Assembly (NCBI GenBank): GCA_943787375.1
Contig: CALSME010000004.1
Span: 214,016-278,015, forward strand
Origin: an uncultured Polaribacter sp.
GTDB lineage: Bacteria; Bacteroidota; Bacteroidia; Flavobacteriales; Flavobacteriaceae
Direction: 5' to 3'
Length of the DNA: 64,000 bases
The notes beneath the pieces are model-generated. The model ran no database searches, was not told the origin of the DNA, and saw only the letters and a list, made by a program, of their open reading frames with translations. This document shows, one piece after another, positions 36,660 through 44,894 of the stretch. How positions within the stretch are numbered: position 1 is the stretch's first letter; every line of letters starts with the position of its first letter. The position numbers were made by a program, and so were the translations under genes.

Positions 36660-37574
36660 ATGAAAATAAAACTTATTTTTTTTTCCCTATTACTATTCAC
36701 GAGTTTATCAAACGCTCAAGAAATTACAATTTTAAACACTATAACAAAAAAAATAATTTCCTATGCCACAATATTAAATATAAAAGAGAAAAGAGGTTTT
36801 TATACTAATGAAAAAGGTCATTTTCCGCTAACAATATTAAATAGTGATAGTATAAGTATTTCACATATAGGCTATGAAACTTTAAAATTAAAAGTTTCTG
36901 AAATAAAAGACTCTATCTTTTTAAAACCTAATTTAGAAATTTTGGATGAAATTAAAATTGTTGCGGGGGAATCAAAAGAAAAAACGATTGGTTACATAAA
37001 AAAAGCAAAAACTTTATCTTGGAATATAAATGAAAAAACAGAGTTAGCTACTTTAATTAAATATAAGAAAAAGTATAAAACTGCTTATATAAGAAAAGTT
37101 TATATTCCTATCGGGAAAATGCAACTTGACTATAAAAACAATAAGGTTTTAAAATCTTATCCTAAGTTTAATAGTGTTTTTAGACTACATATCTATTCTA
37201 ACTCCAAAGGAACACCTGGTATTGAATTATTAAAGAAGCCATTAATTATTGAATGCAATCAAAACTCTGAAAAGATTATTGAAGTAGATGTTTCTAATGA
37301 GTTTATCAAACTCCCAGGAAAAGGTGTTTTCATAGCGATAGAGATGATTGGAGAATTAGATAATAAAAGAAAATTATTAAATAAAAAAAATAGATTAATT
37401 CTTCCCTCATTTAAGTTCACAAAAAGAAAAAAGAGAAATATATCATCAGTAACATTTACAAAAACAATTTATGATAACGGAAAATGGAAAACTACTAAAA
37501 ATCATAATAAATTAATTAAAAATTTCTCTGAGTTTAATATGGCTGTAAGTTTAACTTTAGGTATATATGACTAA
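36660..37574 (+). CDS. Secreted carboxypeptidase-regulatory-like domain protein, paralog A
   Basis: A 304-residue exported protein; the ATG at 36660 gives a good signal peptide (ending SNAQ at about residue 20). Residues about 22-100 form a CarboxypepD_reg-like beta-sandwich (ISYATILNIKEKRGFYTNEKGHF, ISISHIGYETLKLKV). The rest is Lys-rich and beta-rich (VFRLHIYSNSKGTPG, IEVDVSNEFIKLPGKGVFIAIEM). It is a clear paralog of the protein at 37779 (same layout, about the same length). It stands between the double-glycine peptide and a decayed exporter copy. Its ending overlaps the decayed exporter's start exactly as paralog B overlaps the intact one. Role unknown; it may assist peptide export across the outer membrane or provide protection. 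Confidence 0.8.
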   Translation: MKIKLIFFSLLLFTSLSNAQEITILNTITKKIISYATILNIKEKRGFYTNEKGHFPLTILNSDSISISHIGYETLKLKVSEIKDSIFLKPNLEILDEIKIVAGESKEKTIGYIKKAKTLSWNINEKTELATLIKYKKKYKTAYIRKVYIPIGKMQLDYKNNKVLKSYPKFNSVFRLHIYSNSKGTPGIELLKKPLIIECNQNSEKIIEVDVSNEFIKLPGKGVFIAIEMIGELDNKRKLLNKKNRLILPSFKFTKRKKRNISSVTFTKTIYDNGKWKTTKNHNKLIKNFSEFNMAVSLTLGIYD

Positions 37575-37740
37575 AAACAAAAAACATCACACACAACATC
37601 ACGACTAATCAGATTGTGATGTTGTTTGTTTACAAACTACAGTTTAAATATTACAGGGTTAGGTTCTCTTTAAAGAATTAAGAGAATATAGCGAAACAAG
37701 GCAGGACTAGGAATAGTTTAATACAATGAAATAATAAAAC
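37567..37740 (+). pseudogene. Decayed 5' end of a second C39-ABC exporter gene
   Basis: Read from the ATG at 37567, this stretch aligns without gaps to the first part of the intact exporter at 38665. It keeps KKHHTQ.HD, SDC.VVCLQT (around the peptidase Cys) and LREYS, but the Gln before SDC has become TAA and further stops follow. Homology continues to about 37725-37740, including one deletion of about 12 bases, and then ends. The ATG overlaps the end of paralog A, as the intact exporter overlaps paralog B. Thus a duplicate exporter has been almost completely lost. Confidence 0.8.
37593..37628 (+). terminator. Terminator-like hairpin inside the decayed exporter copy
   Basis: Perfect 10-bp stem ACAACATCAC (37593-37602) / GTGATGTTGT (37616-37625) with a 13-base loop, then TTG. 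The right arm corresponds to peptidase codons in the intact gene, so the hairpin arose from decayed coding sequence. Confidence 0.5.
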
Positions 37741-37778
37741 TGTAAGCAACTTTTAATTTTTAAACGGTATTTATCTAT

Positions 37779-38675
37779 ATGAAAACCATACTCATTAGCA
37801 CAATTTTTCTATTTTCAAGCATATTATATTCACAAAAAAACATTGTGGTTATTGATAGTCATTCTAAAAACCCAATCTCTTTTGCCAATATAAAAGTATT
37901 GAATTCAAAGAAAGGATTTCATACTAATGAAAGAGGTTTATTTGAATTGAAGAATAACTGGAATATAAAAGATACGCTATTAATATCTTGTTTAGGATAT
38001 TCTTCCATTAGAGAAAATATAAGTAAAATAATAGACACGCTTTTTTTATCTCCCAAAACTGAGAAGCTTAAAGAAATAATTATACACACCAAAAAGCCTA
38101 CGTTTAAAAAAGTGGGGTTTAAAAAGAAACACATGACTATTTTTACAGGAACAAACTTACAAATAGCGCTATTTATTTCACCTAAACAAGAAGATCAAAA
38201 TAGTTTCATTGATAAACTTATAATTCCAGTAAAAAAAAAGGTGAAACATATAAAAAAAAAGAAAGAAGAAAAGAAATTCAATAGCATTCTAAAAGTGTCG
38301 TTGTTTTCTATGAAAGTTAATTTACCACATCAATTATTAACGAATACACCAATACTTATTAAATACAGCAATAACTCGAAAAACTCCATCATTATTGATT
38401 TATCTAATGAATATATAAAATTTGATGAAAATGGTATTTTTATCTGTTTAGAAATTACGGGAGAAGTAGATGAAAATGGAGCTATAATAAACAAACTAAA
38501 TCCTAGACCAGGTTTTGTATTTACAGATAAAAAGACAAAAGACTTTAATAATCATAAAGCATTTTACAAAACAAAATTTAATAATAAATGGATAGAATTT
38601 GATGAAAAAACTTCCTTTTTTAAGAAAGATGTTTTTCCTGCAATACAATTAGTTTTAACTACATATGGAAATTAG
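37779..38675 (+). CDS. Secreted carboxypeptidase-regulatory-like domain protein, paralog B
   Basis: A 298-residue exported protein with a signal peptide (about 1-18, ending LYSQ). The CarboxypepD_reg-like domain (about 20-95) has ISFANIKVLNSKKGFHTNERGLFEL and LLISCLGYSSIRENISK, followed by a Lys-rich linker (VKKKVKHIKKKKEEKKF) and a beta-rich second half (ILKVSLFSMKVN, IIIDLSNEYIKFDENGIFICLEITGEVDENG) that matches paralog A. It overlaps the exporter start by 11 bases, so translation is coupled and the protein very likely works with the exporter. Molecular role unknown. Confidence 0.82.
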   Translation: MKTILISTIFLFSSILYSQKNIVVIDSHSKNPISFANIKVLNSKKGFHTNERGLFELKNNWNIKDTLLISCLGYSSIRENISKIIDTLFLSPKTEKLKEIIIHTKKPTFKKVGFKKKHMTIFTGTNLQIALFISPKQEDQNSFIDKLIIPVKKKVKHIKKKKEEKKFNSILKVSLFSMKVNLPHQLLTNTPILIKYSNNSKNSIIIDLSNEYIKFDENGIFICLEITGEVDENGAIINKLNPRPGFVFTDKKTKDFNNHKAFYKTKFNNKWIEFDEKTSFFKKDVFPAIQLVLTTYGN

Positions 38676-40836
38676 AAGAAAAAAAAAGTACCATACCCAA
38701 CAATTAGACCAATCAGATTGTGGTGTTGTTTGTTTACAAACTATACTTAAACATTTCGGAAGTAGCTTCTCATTAGAAAAATTAAGAGAGTATAGCGGAA
38801 CAACAAAATTAGGTGCCACTATGCTCGGTTTAATGCAATGTGGCAATAAGATTGGGATAGAAGTAAAGGGATATGAATCTACCATAGAAGCCTTAAAAAA
38901 AAATAAAACACCTGCTATTTTACATATTCTTCTAGAAGAAAAATTACAACATTTTATGGTCTGTTTTGGTTATGATAGCAAAAAAGAAAAATTCATCATC
39001 AGTAATCCGTCGAGCACAAAAATAGAATATCTTACAGAAAAAGAATTAGAAAAGATTTGGCAATCTAAGGCACTATTACTTTGTAAAGAAACCAATAGGT
39101 TAGTAAAGAAAAAAGTCGAAAACAGACAAAAATGGCAATGGATCTACAAATACATCAAAGAAGATATTAACTTACTTTCGATGTCATTATTTTTGGGAAT
39201 TATATTGGCAATTTTAAGTTTAGCAACTGCAATATATTCTCAAAAGTTAATAGATGTTTTATTGCCTTCAAAAGATAATTTTAAAATTATTGCAAGTATA
39301 TGCTTGTTGTTCTTCCTATTTACAATTCAAGTTTTCTTTAGTTATTTAAGAAACCTATTCTTAATTCGGCAAACTAAAAATTATAATACAAGAGTAATCC
39401 ACTTTTTTTATAATAACATCCTAAAACTTCCAAAGCTTTTTTTCGATACTCGAAAAACTGGAGATATGGTCGCTAGAATGAATGATACAAGTAGGATTCA
39501 AAAAACCATTTCAAAAATTATTGGTAGCATTGTAATTGATGTATTACTGGTCATAGTAGTTTCAATTGTTATTTTTAGTTATAATAAAACGCTAGGCTAT
39601 ATTACCATATTGTGGATTCCGTTACTAACATTAGTAGTTCTCTTTTTTAGTCCAAAAATTAAAAAACAGCAAAAAGAAGTAATGCAGTCCTATGCTAGAA
39701 ACGAGAGCAACTATATAGATACAATTAAAGGAATAGAAACTATTAAAAGCAATAATAAACAACTCATTTTCGCAAAAGAAACAAACACTATTTATAAGCT
39801 GTTTCAAAAAGCTATTTATGATTTAAGCCTATTAGGCTTAAACTACGGAACAATAAACCAGCTAATATCAACTATTTTTATAGTAAGTACTTTAAGCTAT
39901 AGTGTCTATTTAGTACTAAATAACGAGTTAACAGCAGGTGTAATCATTGCTATTTTACAATTAGTTGGAATGCTAATGTCTTCAACTTCAAATTTGGCTT
40001 TAATTAATATAGAAATACAAGAAGCCAAAGTAGCATTTAATAGAATGTATGAATTTACTTCTATAGAAAAAGAGCACAAAGGAGAGGAGTCCTTATTAGA
40101 ATTTAATTCTTTAGAAATTAAAAATCTTTCATTTCGTTTTGCTGGAAGAAAAGAACTTTTTAAAGATATTAATATATCCATTCATAAAAATGAATGTATT
40201 GCAATTGTAGGGGAAAGCGGAAGTGGTAAAAGTACACTAGGTCAAGTGCTACAAAAATTCTATCCATTTGAAAATGGGACAATAATCGTCAATAATAAGC
40301 ATAATCTCCCGCAAATAAATACAGAAGATTGGCGAAATATAATAGGTGTTATTCCACAAGAAATCACCCTATTTAATGGTAATGTAGTAACTAATATTCT
40401 GTTAGGGAAAGAAGATATCCTTAAGGATCTCAATATTTTTTGTGAAGAATATGGCTTTACTGAGTTTATAAACAGCCTACCCCAAGGTTTTGCAACAGTT
40501 TTAGGTGAAGAGGGAATTAATCTATCTGGCGGCCAAAAACAAATCCTAGCTTTAATGAGGGTTTTGTATAAAAAACCTCAACTAATACTATTAGATGAAT
40601 TTACATCAGCCATGGACAGAAAAACAGAAAAATTCGTACTGCAGTTATTGAATAAACTAAAAGCTGAAATAACTATTATTTTTATTTCTCATCGATTGCA
40701 TTCGTTACCTCTAATTGCAGATAATATATATGTTTTAGCAGCTGGAGTTATTTCTAATTTTGGTACTCATGAGGATTTAATGAAAACCTCAAATTTTTAT
40801 AGTGATTTTTGGAAAGACTTAAAATTAAAAAATTAG
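38665..40836 (+). CDS. Peptidase-containing ABC exporter (C39 family)
   Basis: A 723-residue protein with three parts. Residues 1-135 are a C39 cysteine peptidase (Cys19 in DQSDCGVVCLQ, His96 in KLQHFMVCFGYD). At the third catalytic position the usual Asp-Pro is Asn114-Pro (SNPSS). Residues about 165-460 hold six membrane helices. Residues about 485-720 form the ATPase, with Walker A GESGSGKST at about 516, LSGGQKQ and Walker B LLLDEFTSAMD. Such proteins cut double-glycine leaders and export the peptide with ATP. The 56-residue peptide at 36420 is the obvious substrate. No HlyD-type adaptor gene is present in the window. Confidence 0.95.
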   Translation: MEIRRKKKYHTQQLDQSDCGVVCLQTILKHFGSSFSLEKLREYSGTTKLGATMLGLMQCGNKIGIEVKGYESTIEALKKNKTPAILHILLEEKLQHFMVCFGYDSKKEKFIISNPSSTKIEYLTEKELEKIWQSKALLLCKETNRLVKKKVENRQKWQWIYKYIKEDINLLSMSLFLGIILAILSLATAIYSQKLIDVLLPSKDNFKIIASICLLFFLFTIQVFFSYLRNLFLIRQTKNYNTRVIHFFYNNILKLPKLFFDTRKTGDMVARMNDTSRIQKTISKIIGSIVIDVLLVIVVSIVIFSYNKTLGYITILWIPLLTLVVLFFSPKIKKQQKEVMQSYARNESNYIDTIKGIETIKSNNKQLIFAKETNTIYKLFQKAIYDLSLLGLNYGTINQLISTIFIVSTLSYSVYLVLNNELTAGVIIAILQLVGMLMSSTSNLALINIEIQEAKVAFNRMYEFTSIEKEHKGEESLLEFNSLEIKNLSFRFAGRKELFKDINISIHKNECIAIVGESGSGKSTLGQVLQKFYPFENGTIIVNNKHNLPQINTEDWRNIIGVIPQEITLFNGNVVTNILLGKEDILKDLNIFCEEYGFTEFINSLPQGFATVLGEEGINLSGGQKQILALMRVLYKKPQLILLDEFTSAMDRKTEKFVLQLLNKLKAEITIIFISHRLHSLPLIADNIYVLAAGVISNFGTHEDLMKTSNFYSDFWKDLKLKN

Positions 40837-40904
40837 ATAAAATAAAATCGGAACAGTAGAAATTATTTTTCTAAAAATAAAGTAACAGATTAAATTTTTA
40901 CACC

Positions 40905-41177
40905 CTACCCCAAATACCTTCTGAGGGCAACTCGGTGTTCTGGAATTGATTTGTCGTAGTTTTCTACCACCGTTTCTATAATTTCGGGTTTGAGTTTTCC
41001 AATTTCATGGCGACCTCCATACCGAGATACAAAAAGTGTATAACTGTCTTCTTTTTTTTCAAAAATTAAATAGTGGGTATTGTTCAGTTCGGTGTAGGCA
41101 ATTTGATTGCCCGAAAAAACATCAGATTCGTCTTTAAAAAATGCTGAAAACTGGTAATATTTAAAGATATTTTCCAT
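40905..41177 (-). CDS. Conserved small protein of unknown function
   Basis: A 90-residue cytosolic protein (MENIFKYYQFSAFF at the start; HYLIFEKKEDSYTLFVSRYGG in the middle; HRVALRRYLG at the end). No motif recognised. It lies directly behind clpS (three bases apart) on the minus strand, which suggests a common transcript with clpS and prmA. Confidence 0.6.
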   Translation of the reverse strand: MENIFKYYQFSAFFKDESDVFSGNQIAYTELNNTHYLIFEKKEDSYTLFVSRYGGRHEIGKLKPEIIETVVENYDKSIPEHRVALRRYLG

Positions 41178-41180
41178 GTA

Positions 41181-41456
41181 TTAAATTAATTCGGCAGACA
41201 GACCTAATTGTAATAGTTTCGAGCATTTTGGTTCTAACTCTTTAAATTCACCTGATTTTACAGTGCATTTTCCTTTGTAGTGCACCAAATACGCACATTG
41301 TTCTGCTTGCTCTACCGTATGATCACAAACAGCAACTAGAGAATCAATGACATAATCAAAAGTATTTACATCATCATTGTGCAAAACAATTTCATGCTGA
41401 AATACTTCTTGCTCAAGGGTATTGACTTCTTCTTGTATTTTTTCTTTGGTGCTCAT
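41181..41456 (-). CDS. clpS: ATP-dependent Clp protease adaptor ClpS
   Basis: A 91-residue protein. The ClpS core is clear: VLHNDDVNTFDYVIDSLVAV (with the D-D-x-N/T-x-x-F motif that binds N-degrons), EQAEQCAYLVHYKGKCTVKSG with the conserved His, and the C-terminal KCSKLLQLGLSAEL. ClpS delivers N-end-rule substrates to ClpAP. The start chosen is the ATG giving MSTKEKI. It lies 13 bases after prmA. Confidence 0.92.
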   Translation of the reverse strand: MSTKEKIQEEVNTLEQEVFQHEIVLHNDDVNTFDYVIDSLVAVCDHTVEQAEQCAYLVHYKGKCTVKSGEFKELEPKCSKLLQLGLSAELI

Positions 41457-41469
41457 CATCCTCACAAAA

Positions 41470-42306
41470 TTACAACTTATTATATTTTAAAGCAACCCAA
41501 TTATTTCTTTCGAGGGTGATTTCCAATTTCAATTGGTATTTAGAAACTTCTGCATCAATCATTGTAATGTCTTCTTTATAAAAACCACTTAAGAGTAAAA
41601 CACCGTTTTCATTGAGGCAATTGGTATAGATCTCCATGTCCATCAACAAAATATTTCGATTGATATTTGCAATAATTACATCGTACTTTTTATCGGTTAA
41701 CAACGTCGAATCTCCTTCAAAAACAGAAATATGCTCGCAATTATTGCGTGCTACATTTTCAATAGAATTCAAATAACACCAGTTGTCAATATCAATTGCA
41801 TCGGTTGGCTTGGCCCCTCTCATCTCGGCAAAAATGGCTAGGATTCCAGTACCACATCCCATGTCTAATACTTTTTTATTTTCCAGCTCTAGCTGCAATA
41901 AATGCTGCACCATCATGTGGGTGGTTTCATGATGCCCGGTTCCAAAACTCATTTTTGGTTCGATAACAATATCGTATTTCAAATTTGGGTTTTCATGAAA
42001 TGGGGCACGAATACTTACCATATTATCTACCTCAATCGCTTCAAAATTCTCTTCCCATGCTGCATTCCAGTTGGTTTGGGCTACTTCATGCTGGGTATAA
42101 GCTATCGAAAACTCGTCTGAATTCAAGATAAAAATACCTTCTAAAAGCGCATCGTTCCAATTGTCTTTTTGAATGTAGGCAGTAAGACCATTTTCATTTT
42201 CTACAAAACTTTCAAAACCAACATTGCCCAGTTCTGCAATTAAAATCTCGGTTGCAGGTTCTTTTGGGGTTACGGTAAATTTGTATTCTATGTAAATATT
42301 ATCCAT
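41470..42306 (-). CDS. prmA: Ribosomal protein L11 methyltransferase
   Basis: A 278-residue protein. The N-terminal substrate-binding domain (about 1-100) contains NWNAAWEENFEAIEV. The C-terminal S-adenosylmethionine-binding fold has PKMSFGTGHHETTHMM, KVLDMGCGTGILAIFAEMRGA and VIIANINRNILL, all typical of PrmA, which trimethylates L11 of the large ribosomal subunit. It precedes clpS, a common arrangement in Bacteroidetes. A terminator for the upstream tpiA gene lies just before it. Confidence 0.94.
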   Translation of the reverse strand: MDNIYIEYKFTVTPKEPATEILIAELGNVGFESFVENENGLTAYIQKDNWNDALLEGIFILNSDEFSIAYTQHEVAQTNWNAAWEENFEAIEVDNMVSIRAPFHENPNLKYDIVIEPKMSFGTGHHETTHMMVQHLLQLELENKKVLDMGCGTGILAIFAEMRGAKPTDAIDIDNWCYLNSIENVARNNCEHISVFEGDSTLLTDKKYDVIIANINRNILLMDMEIYTNCLNENGVLLLSGFYKEDITMIDAEVSKYQLKLEITLERNNWVALKYNKL

Positions 42307-42327
42307 AAATAAGTGCTAATTCAATTC

Positions 42328-42364
42328 AAAAAAAATGCATCAAGATTTTAAAAAATCTCGATGC
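42328..42364 (-). terminator. Terminator of tpiA
   Basis: On the minus strand GCATCGAGATTT pairs with AAATCTTGATGC (one mismatch), followed by a T8 run (A run 42328-42335 on the plus strand). Confidence 0.8.
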
Positions 42365-42406
42365 AAATTTATTCCTTTTCTTTAAAAGAGCGTAGAATAA
42401 CTTCTT

Positions 42407-43165
42407 TTATATTGCTTTAATAATGGCTGTAAAATCTGCAGCGTTTAAAGCAGCTCCACCAATCAATCCACCATCTACATCTGGTTTCGAAAAGATCTCT
42501 ACCGCGTTTGCTGGCTTTACACTCCCTCCATATAAAATAGAAACGGCATCTGCGACTTCTCCATTGTATTGTTCTTTAATGATATTGCGAATGAATGCAT
42601 GCATTTCTTGTGCTTGTTCTGGACTCGCTGTCTCGCCCGTACCTATTGCCCAAACAGGTTCATATGCCAATACAATGTTTTTCCATGCAGCTGCCTCTAA
42701 ATGAAACAAAGCATTTTTTAGTTGACTTTCTACTACGCTAAAGTGGTTTCCTGATTTACGATCTTCTAACAATTCTCCAAAACAGAAAATTGCTTCCATA
42801 GTATTATCTAAAGTAGCAGATACTTTTTCAGCTAATAAGGCATCCGTTTCTCCAAAATAAGTTCTTCTTTCTGAATGTCCTAGGATCACAGAAACAACGC
42901 CAACACTTTTTAACATGTCTGCAGAAATTTCACCTGTAAAGGCACCATTTTTTGCTTGGTGCATATTTTGTGCGACTACTTCAATGTTAGAATCCTTCGC
43001 ATTTTCAACGCCACGAGATAGGTTTACAAAAGTAGGCGCTACCAATACTCTGGTGTTTTCTAAGGAAACGTCCTTTAAAGCGATTTGAAGCTCCTTGATG
43101 AGCGTTGTTGTTTCTTCAATCGTATTATTCATTTTCCAGTTTCCTGCAACAATTTTAGTTCTCAT
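42407..43165 (-). CDS. tpiA: Triose-phosphate isomerase
   Basis: A 252-residue TIM-barrel enzyme with the whole set of signatures: VAGNWKMNN (Lys), VILGHSERR (His), AYEPVWAIGTG (catalytic Glu), SILYGGSVKPAN and GGLIGGAAL (phosphate binding). It interconverts dihydroxyacetone phosphate and glyceraldehyde-3-phosphate in glycolysis. Normal length. Monocistronic by the terminator behind it. Confidence 0.98.
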   Translation of the reverse strand: MRTKIVAGNWKMNNTIEETTTLIKELQIALKDVSLENTRVLVAPTFVNLSRGVENAKDSNIEVVAQNMHQAKNGAFTGEISADMLKSVGVVSVILGHSERRTYFGETDALLAEKVSATLDNTMEAIFCFGELLEDRKSGNHFSVVESQLKNALFHLEAAAWKNIVLAYEPVWAIGTGETASPEQAQEMHAFIRNIIKEQYNGEVADAVSILYGGSVKPANAVEIFSKPDVDGGLIGGAALNAADFTAIIKAI

Positions 43166-43255
43166 AGTGCTAATATTTAGTCGGTTTTAAAAATGTAAAA
43201 TTAAGAAATGGAATAGAAAAAAAGAGGGTGAAAAAGAAATAGTTACGATAACGAT

Positions 43256-43756
43256 TTATTGGATTGGTTTCAATGCAGTAAGAATGCTTTTATCTGAGGA
43301 GTTTGTTGCCTTAAAGAGTGAGATTGCCCCCATTTCATCGATGACCATATACCTTGGTATCCAGCTTAAATTTACGAAATCTACTAATGCACTATTGCGC
43401 ATTCCTGTGGGTATATTATAATGTTCTCCACGCATCTGAAAGCGTTGAATCCCTCTTTTCCATGCGCTATTTTTTTTATCGACAGATAAAAATAAAAAAA
43501 CAACTTCTGGAAACTCACTTTGCAAACGATTGATGGTTGGCATTCCTTTAAGACAGTCTGCACACCAAGAAGCCCATATATCAATCAATACTTTTCTTCC
43601 TTTGTATTGCGCAATGACCTCTTTAAATGTTGCTTCTTCACCTGCTAAAGAGGTTAAAACCGTTGCATTAGCTGCATTGGAAAATTGGGTAGGAGTTTCA
43701 AAATTACAGCGAGCCATGAAAACTGCAAGTACAAATAATGGAATGTATTTTTTCAT
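43256..43756 (-). CDS. Thioredoxin-like (TlpA-type) lipoprotein
   Basis: A 166-residue protein; the ATG at 43756 gives a signal sequence ending in MARC, so Cys17 is probably lipid-modified. The thioredoxin fold shows VLIDIWASWCADCLKGMPTI, with the redox pair WCADC, and the cis-Pro loop LSWIPRYMVID. It probably acts in the periplasm as a thiol-disulfide reductase. It begins two bases after the permease gene ends, so it is co-transcribed with it. Confidence 0.88.
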   Translation of the reverse strand: MKKYIPLFVLAVFMARCNFETPTQFSNAANATVLTSLAGEEATFKEVIAQYKGRKVLIDIWASWCADCLKGMPTINRLQSEFPEVVFLFLSVDKKNSAWKRGIQRFQMRGEHYNIPTGMRNSALVDFVNLSWIPRYMVIDEMGAISLFKATNSSDKSILTALKPIQ

Positions 43757-43758
43757 AA

Positions 43759-44832
43759 TTATTGCAATCGAATTCTTGGGTCTAACCAACTATAAATAAT
43801 ATCTACGAGTATATTAATGAGTATGAATAAAGTGGCAATAACCAACACACTTCCCATAATTATCGGCAGATCCAGAGTGTTTAATGCGTTTACAATCTCC
43901 TTCCCAAGTCCGTTCCAATTAAAAATATATTCAATAAAAACAGCGCCTGCCAACATCGAAGCAAACCAACCAGAAATTGCAGTAACTACTGGATTTAATG
44001 CATTTTTAAGTGCGTGCTTTCTAACAACATTAAAAGTATTCAGCCCTTTTGCCTTAGCGGTTCTTACATAATCTTCATTTAGAATTTCTAATAATGAATT
44101 TCGCATTAATTGAATGATGACTGCCAGAGGCCGAATTCCTAAAACAATGGCTGGCAAGAGTAGGTTTTTTAGCTGCAATGTACTTCCTTCTCCAAAATCA
44201 TCCACTTCATACAAACTTCCCGTCATTTCTAAACCGGTAAATTCATGCAAGACAAAACCGAAAAACCACGCAAATAGAATTGCAGAGAAAAAGGAGGGAA
44301 CGCTCATTCCTAAAGTACTAATAATTGCCGTAATTCTGTCGAAAAAGGAATCTTTGTAAATGGCGGATAAAATACCTAATAGTATTCCTATAATAATGGC
44401 GATTGTAATTGCAGACAAGGCCAAAACGGCAGTATTTGGGAGTGTTTCACGAATAACTGTAGCTACTTTTTTACCGTTTTTCTGAAACGAAGCTCTTAAA
44501 TAGGGGTATTTCAAAACAACCTTGTGATCTTGGATCGAAAAAAGAGCTTGATACGAAAAGGTATTTGCAGACAAATGGGTGTAACTCTCTACTGAATTAC
44601 TATGAACAGAAATTGGAGAAAGATCGTTTAAATAATAAAAGTATTGGGTAAGCAATGGCTTATCGAAACCATATTTATGTTGAATTGCTTTCAACTGTGC
44701 GGTATCTTGCCGCTGATCTAAAAGCATTCTTGAGGGATCGCCTAAAAGGTTGAAAAGAAAAAAAATCACAGTCACAACACCAAACAGGGTAAGAAATCCG
44801 TAGAAAATTTTATTTAAAATATAGCCAATCAT
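43759..44832 (-). CDS. ABC transporter permease, DppB/OppB type
   Basis: A 357-residue protein with about six helices. Typical for peptide/nickel permease subunits are the N-terminal ILNKIFYGFLTLFGVVTVIFFLF, the periplasmic LGDPSR section followed by HKYGFDKPLLTQYFYYL, and the EAA-like loop NEDYVRTAKAKGLNTFNVVRKHALKNAL. The central periplasmic loop is longer than in enteric DppB. No partner permease, ATPase or binding protein is next to it. The ATG at 44832 is chosen over an extension into the shared promoter region with pyrF. Confidence 0.88.
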   Translation of the reverse strand: MIGYILNKIFYGFLTLFGVVTVIFFLFNLLGDPSRMLLDQRQDTAQLKAIQHKYGFDKPLLTQYFYYLNDLSPISVHSNSVESYTHLSANTFSYQALFSIQDHKVVLKYPYLRASFQKNGKKVATVIRETLPNTAVLALSAITIAIIIGILLGILSAIYKDSFFDRITAIISTLGMSVPSFFSAILFAWFFGFVLHEFTGLEMTGSLYEVDDFGEGSTLQLKNLLLPAIVLGIRPLAVIIQLMRNSLLEILNEDYVRTAKAKGLNTFNVVRKHALKNALNPVVTAISGWFASMLAGAVFIEYIFNWNGLGKEIVNALNTLDLPIIMGSVLVIATLFILINILVDIIYSWLDPRIRLQ

Positions 44833-44894
44833 CAAGACAAAGATAGCAGAAAGTCCCAAAAAAATGTACCTTTACAAAACTTTTATTCGCAAAG

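Noticed and set aside
35288..40905. Attachment-site repeat of the tRNA-Arg 3' end at the island's right border
   Set aside because: No copy of the tRNA end was found near 40.8 kb and no integrase gene is present.
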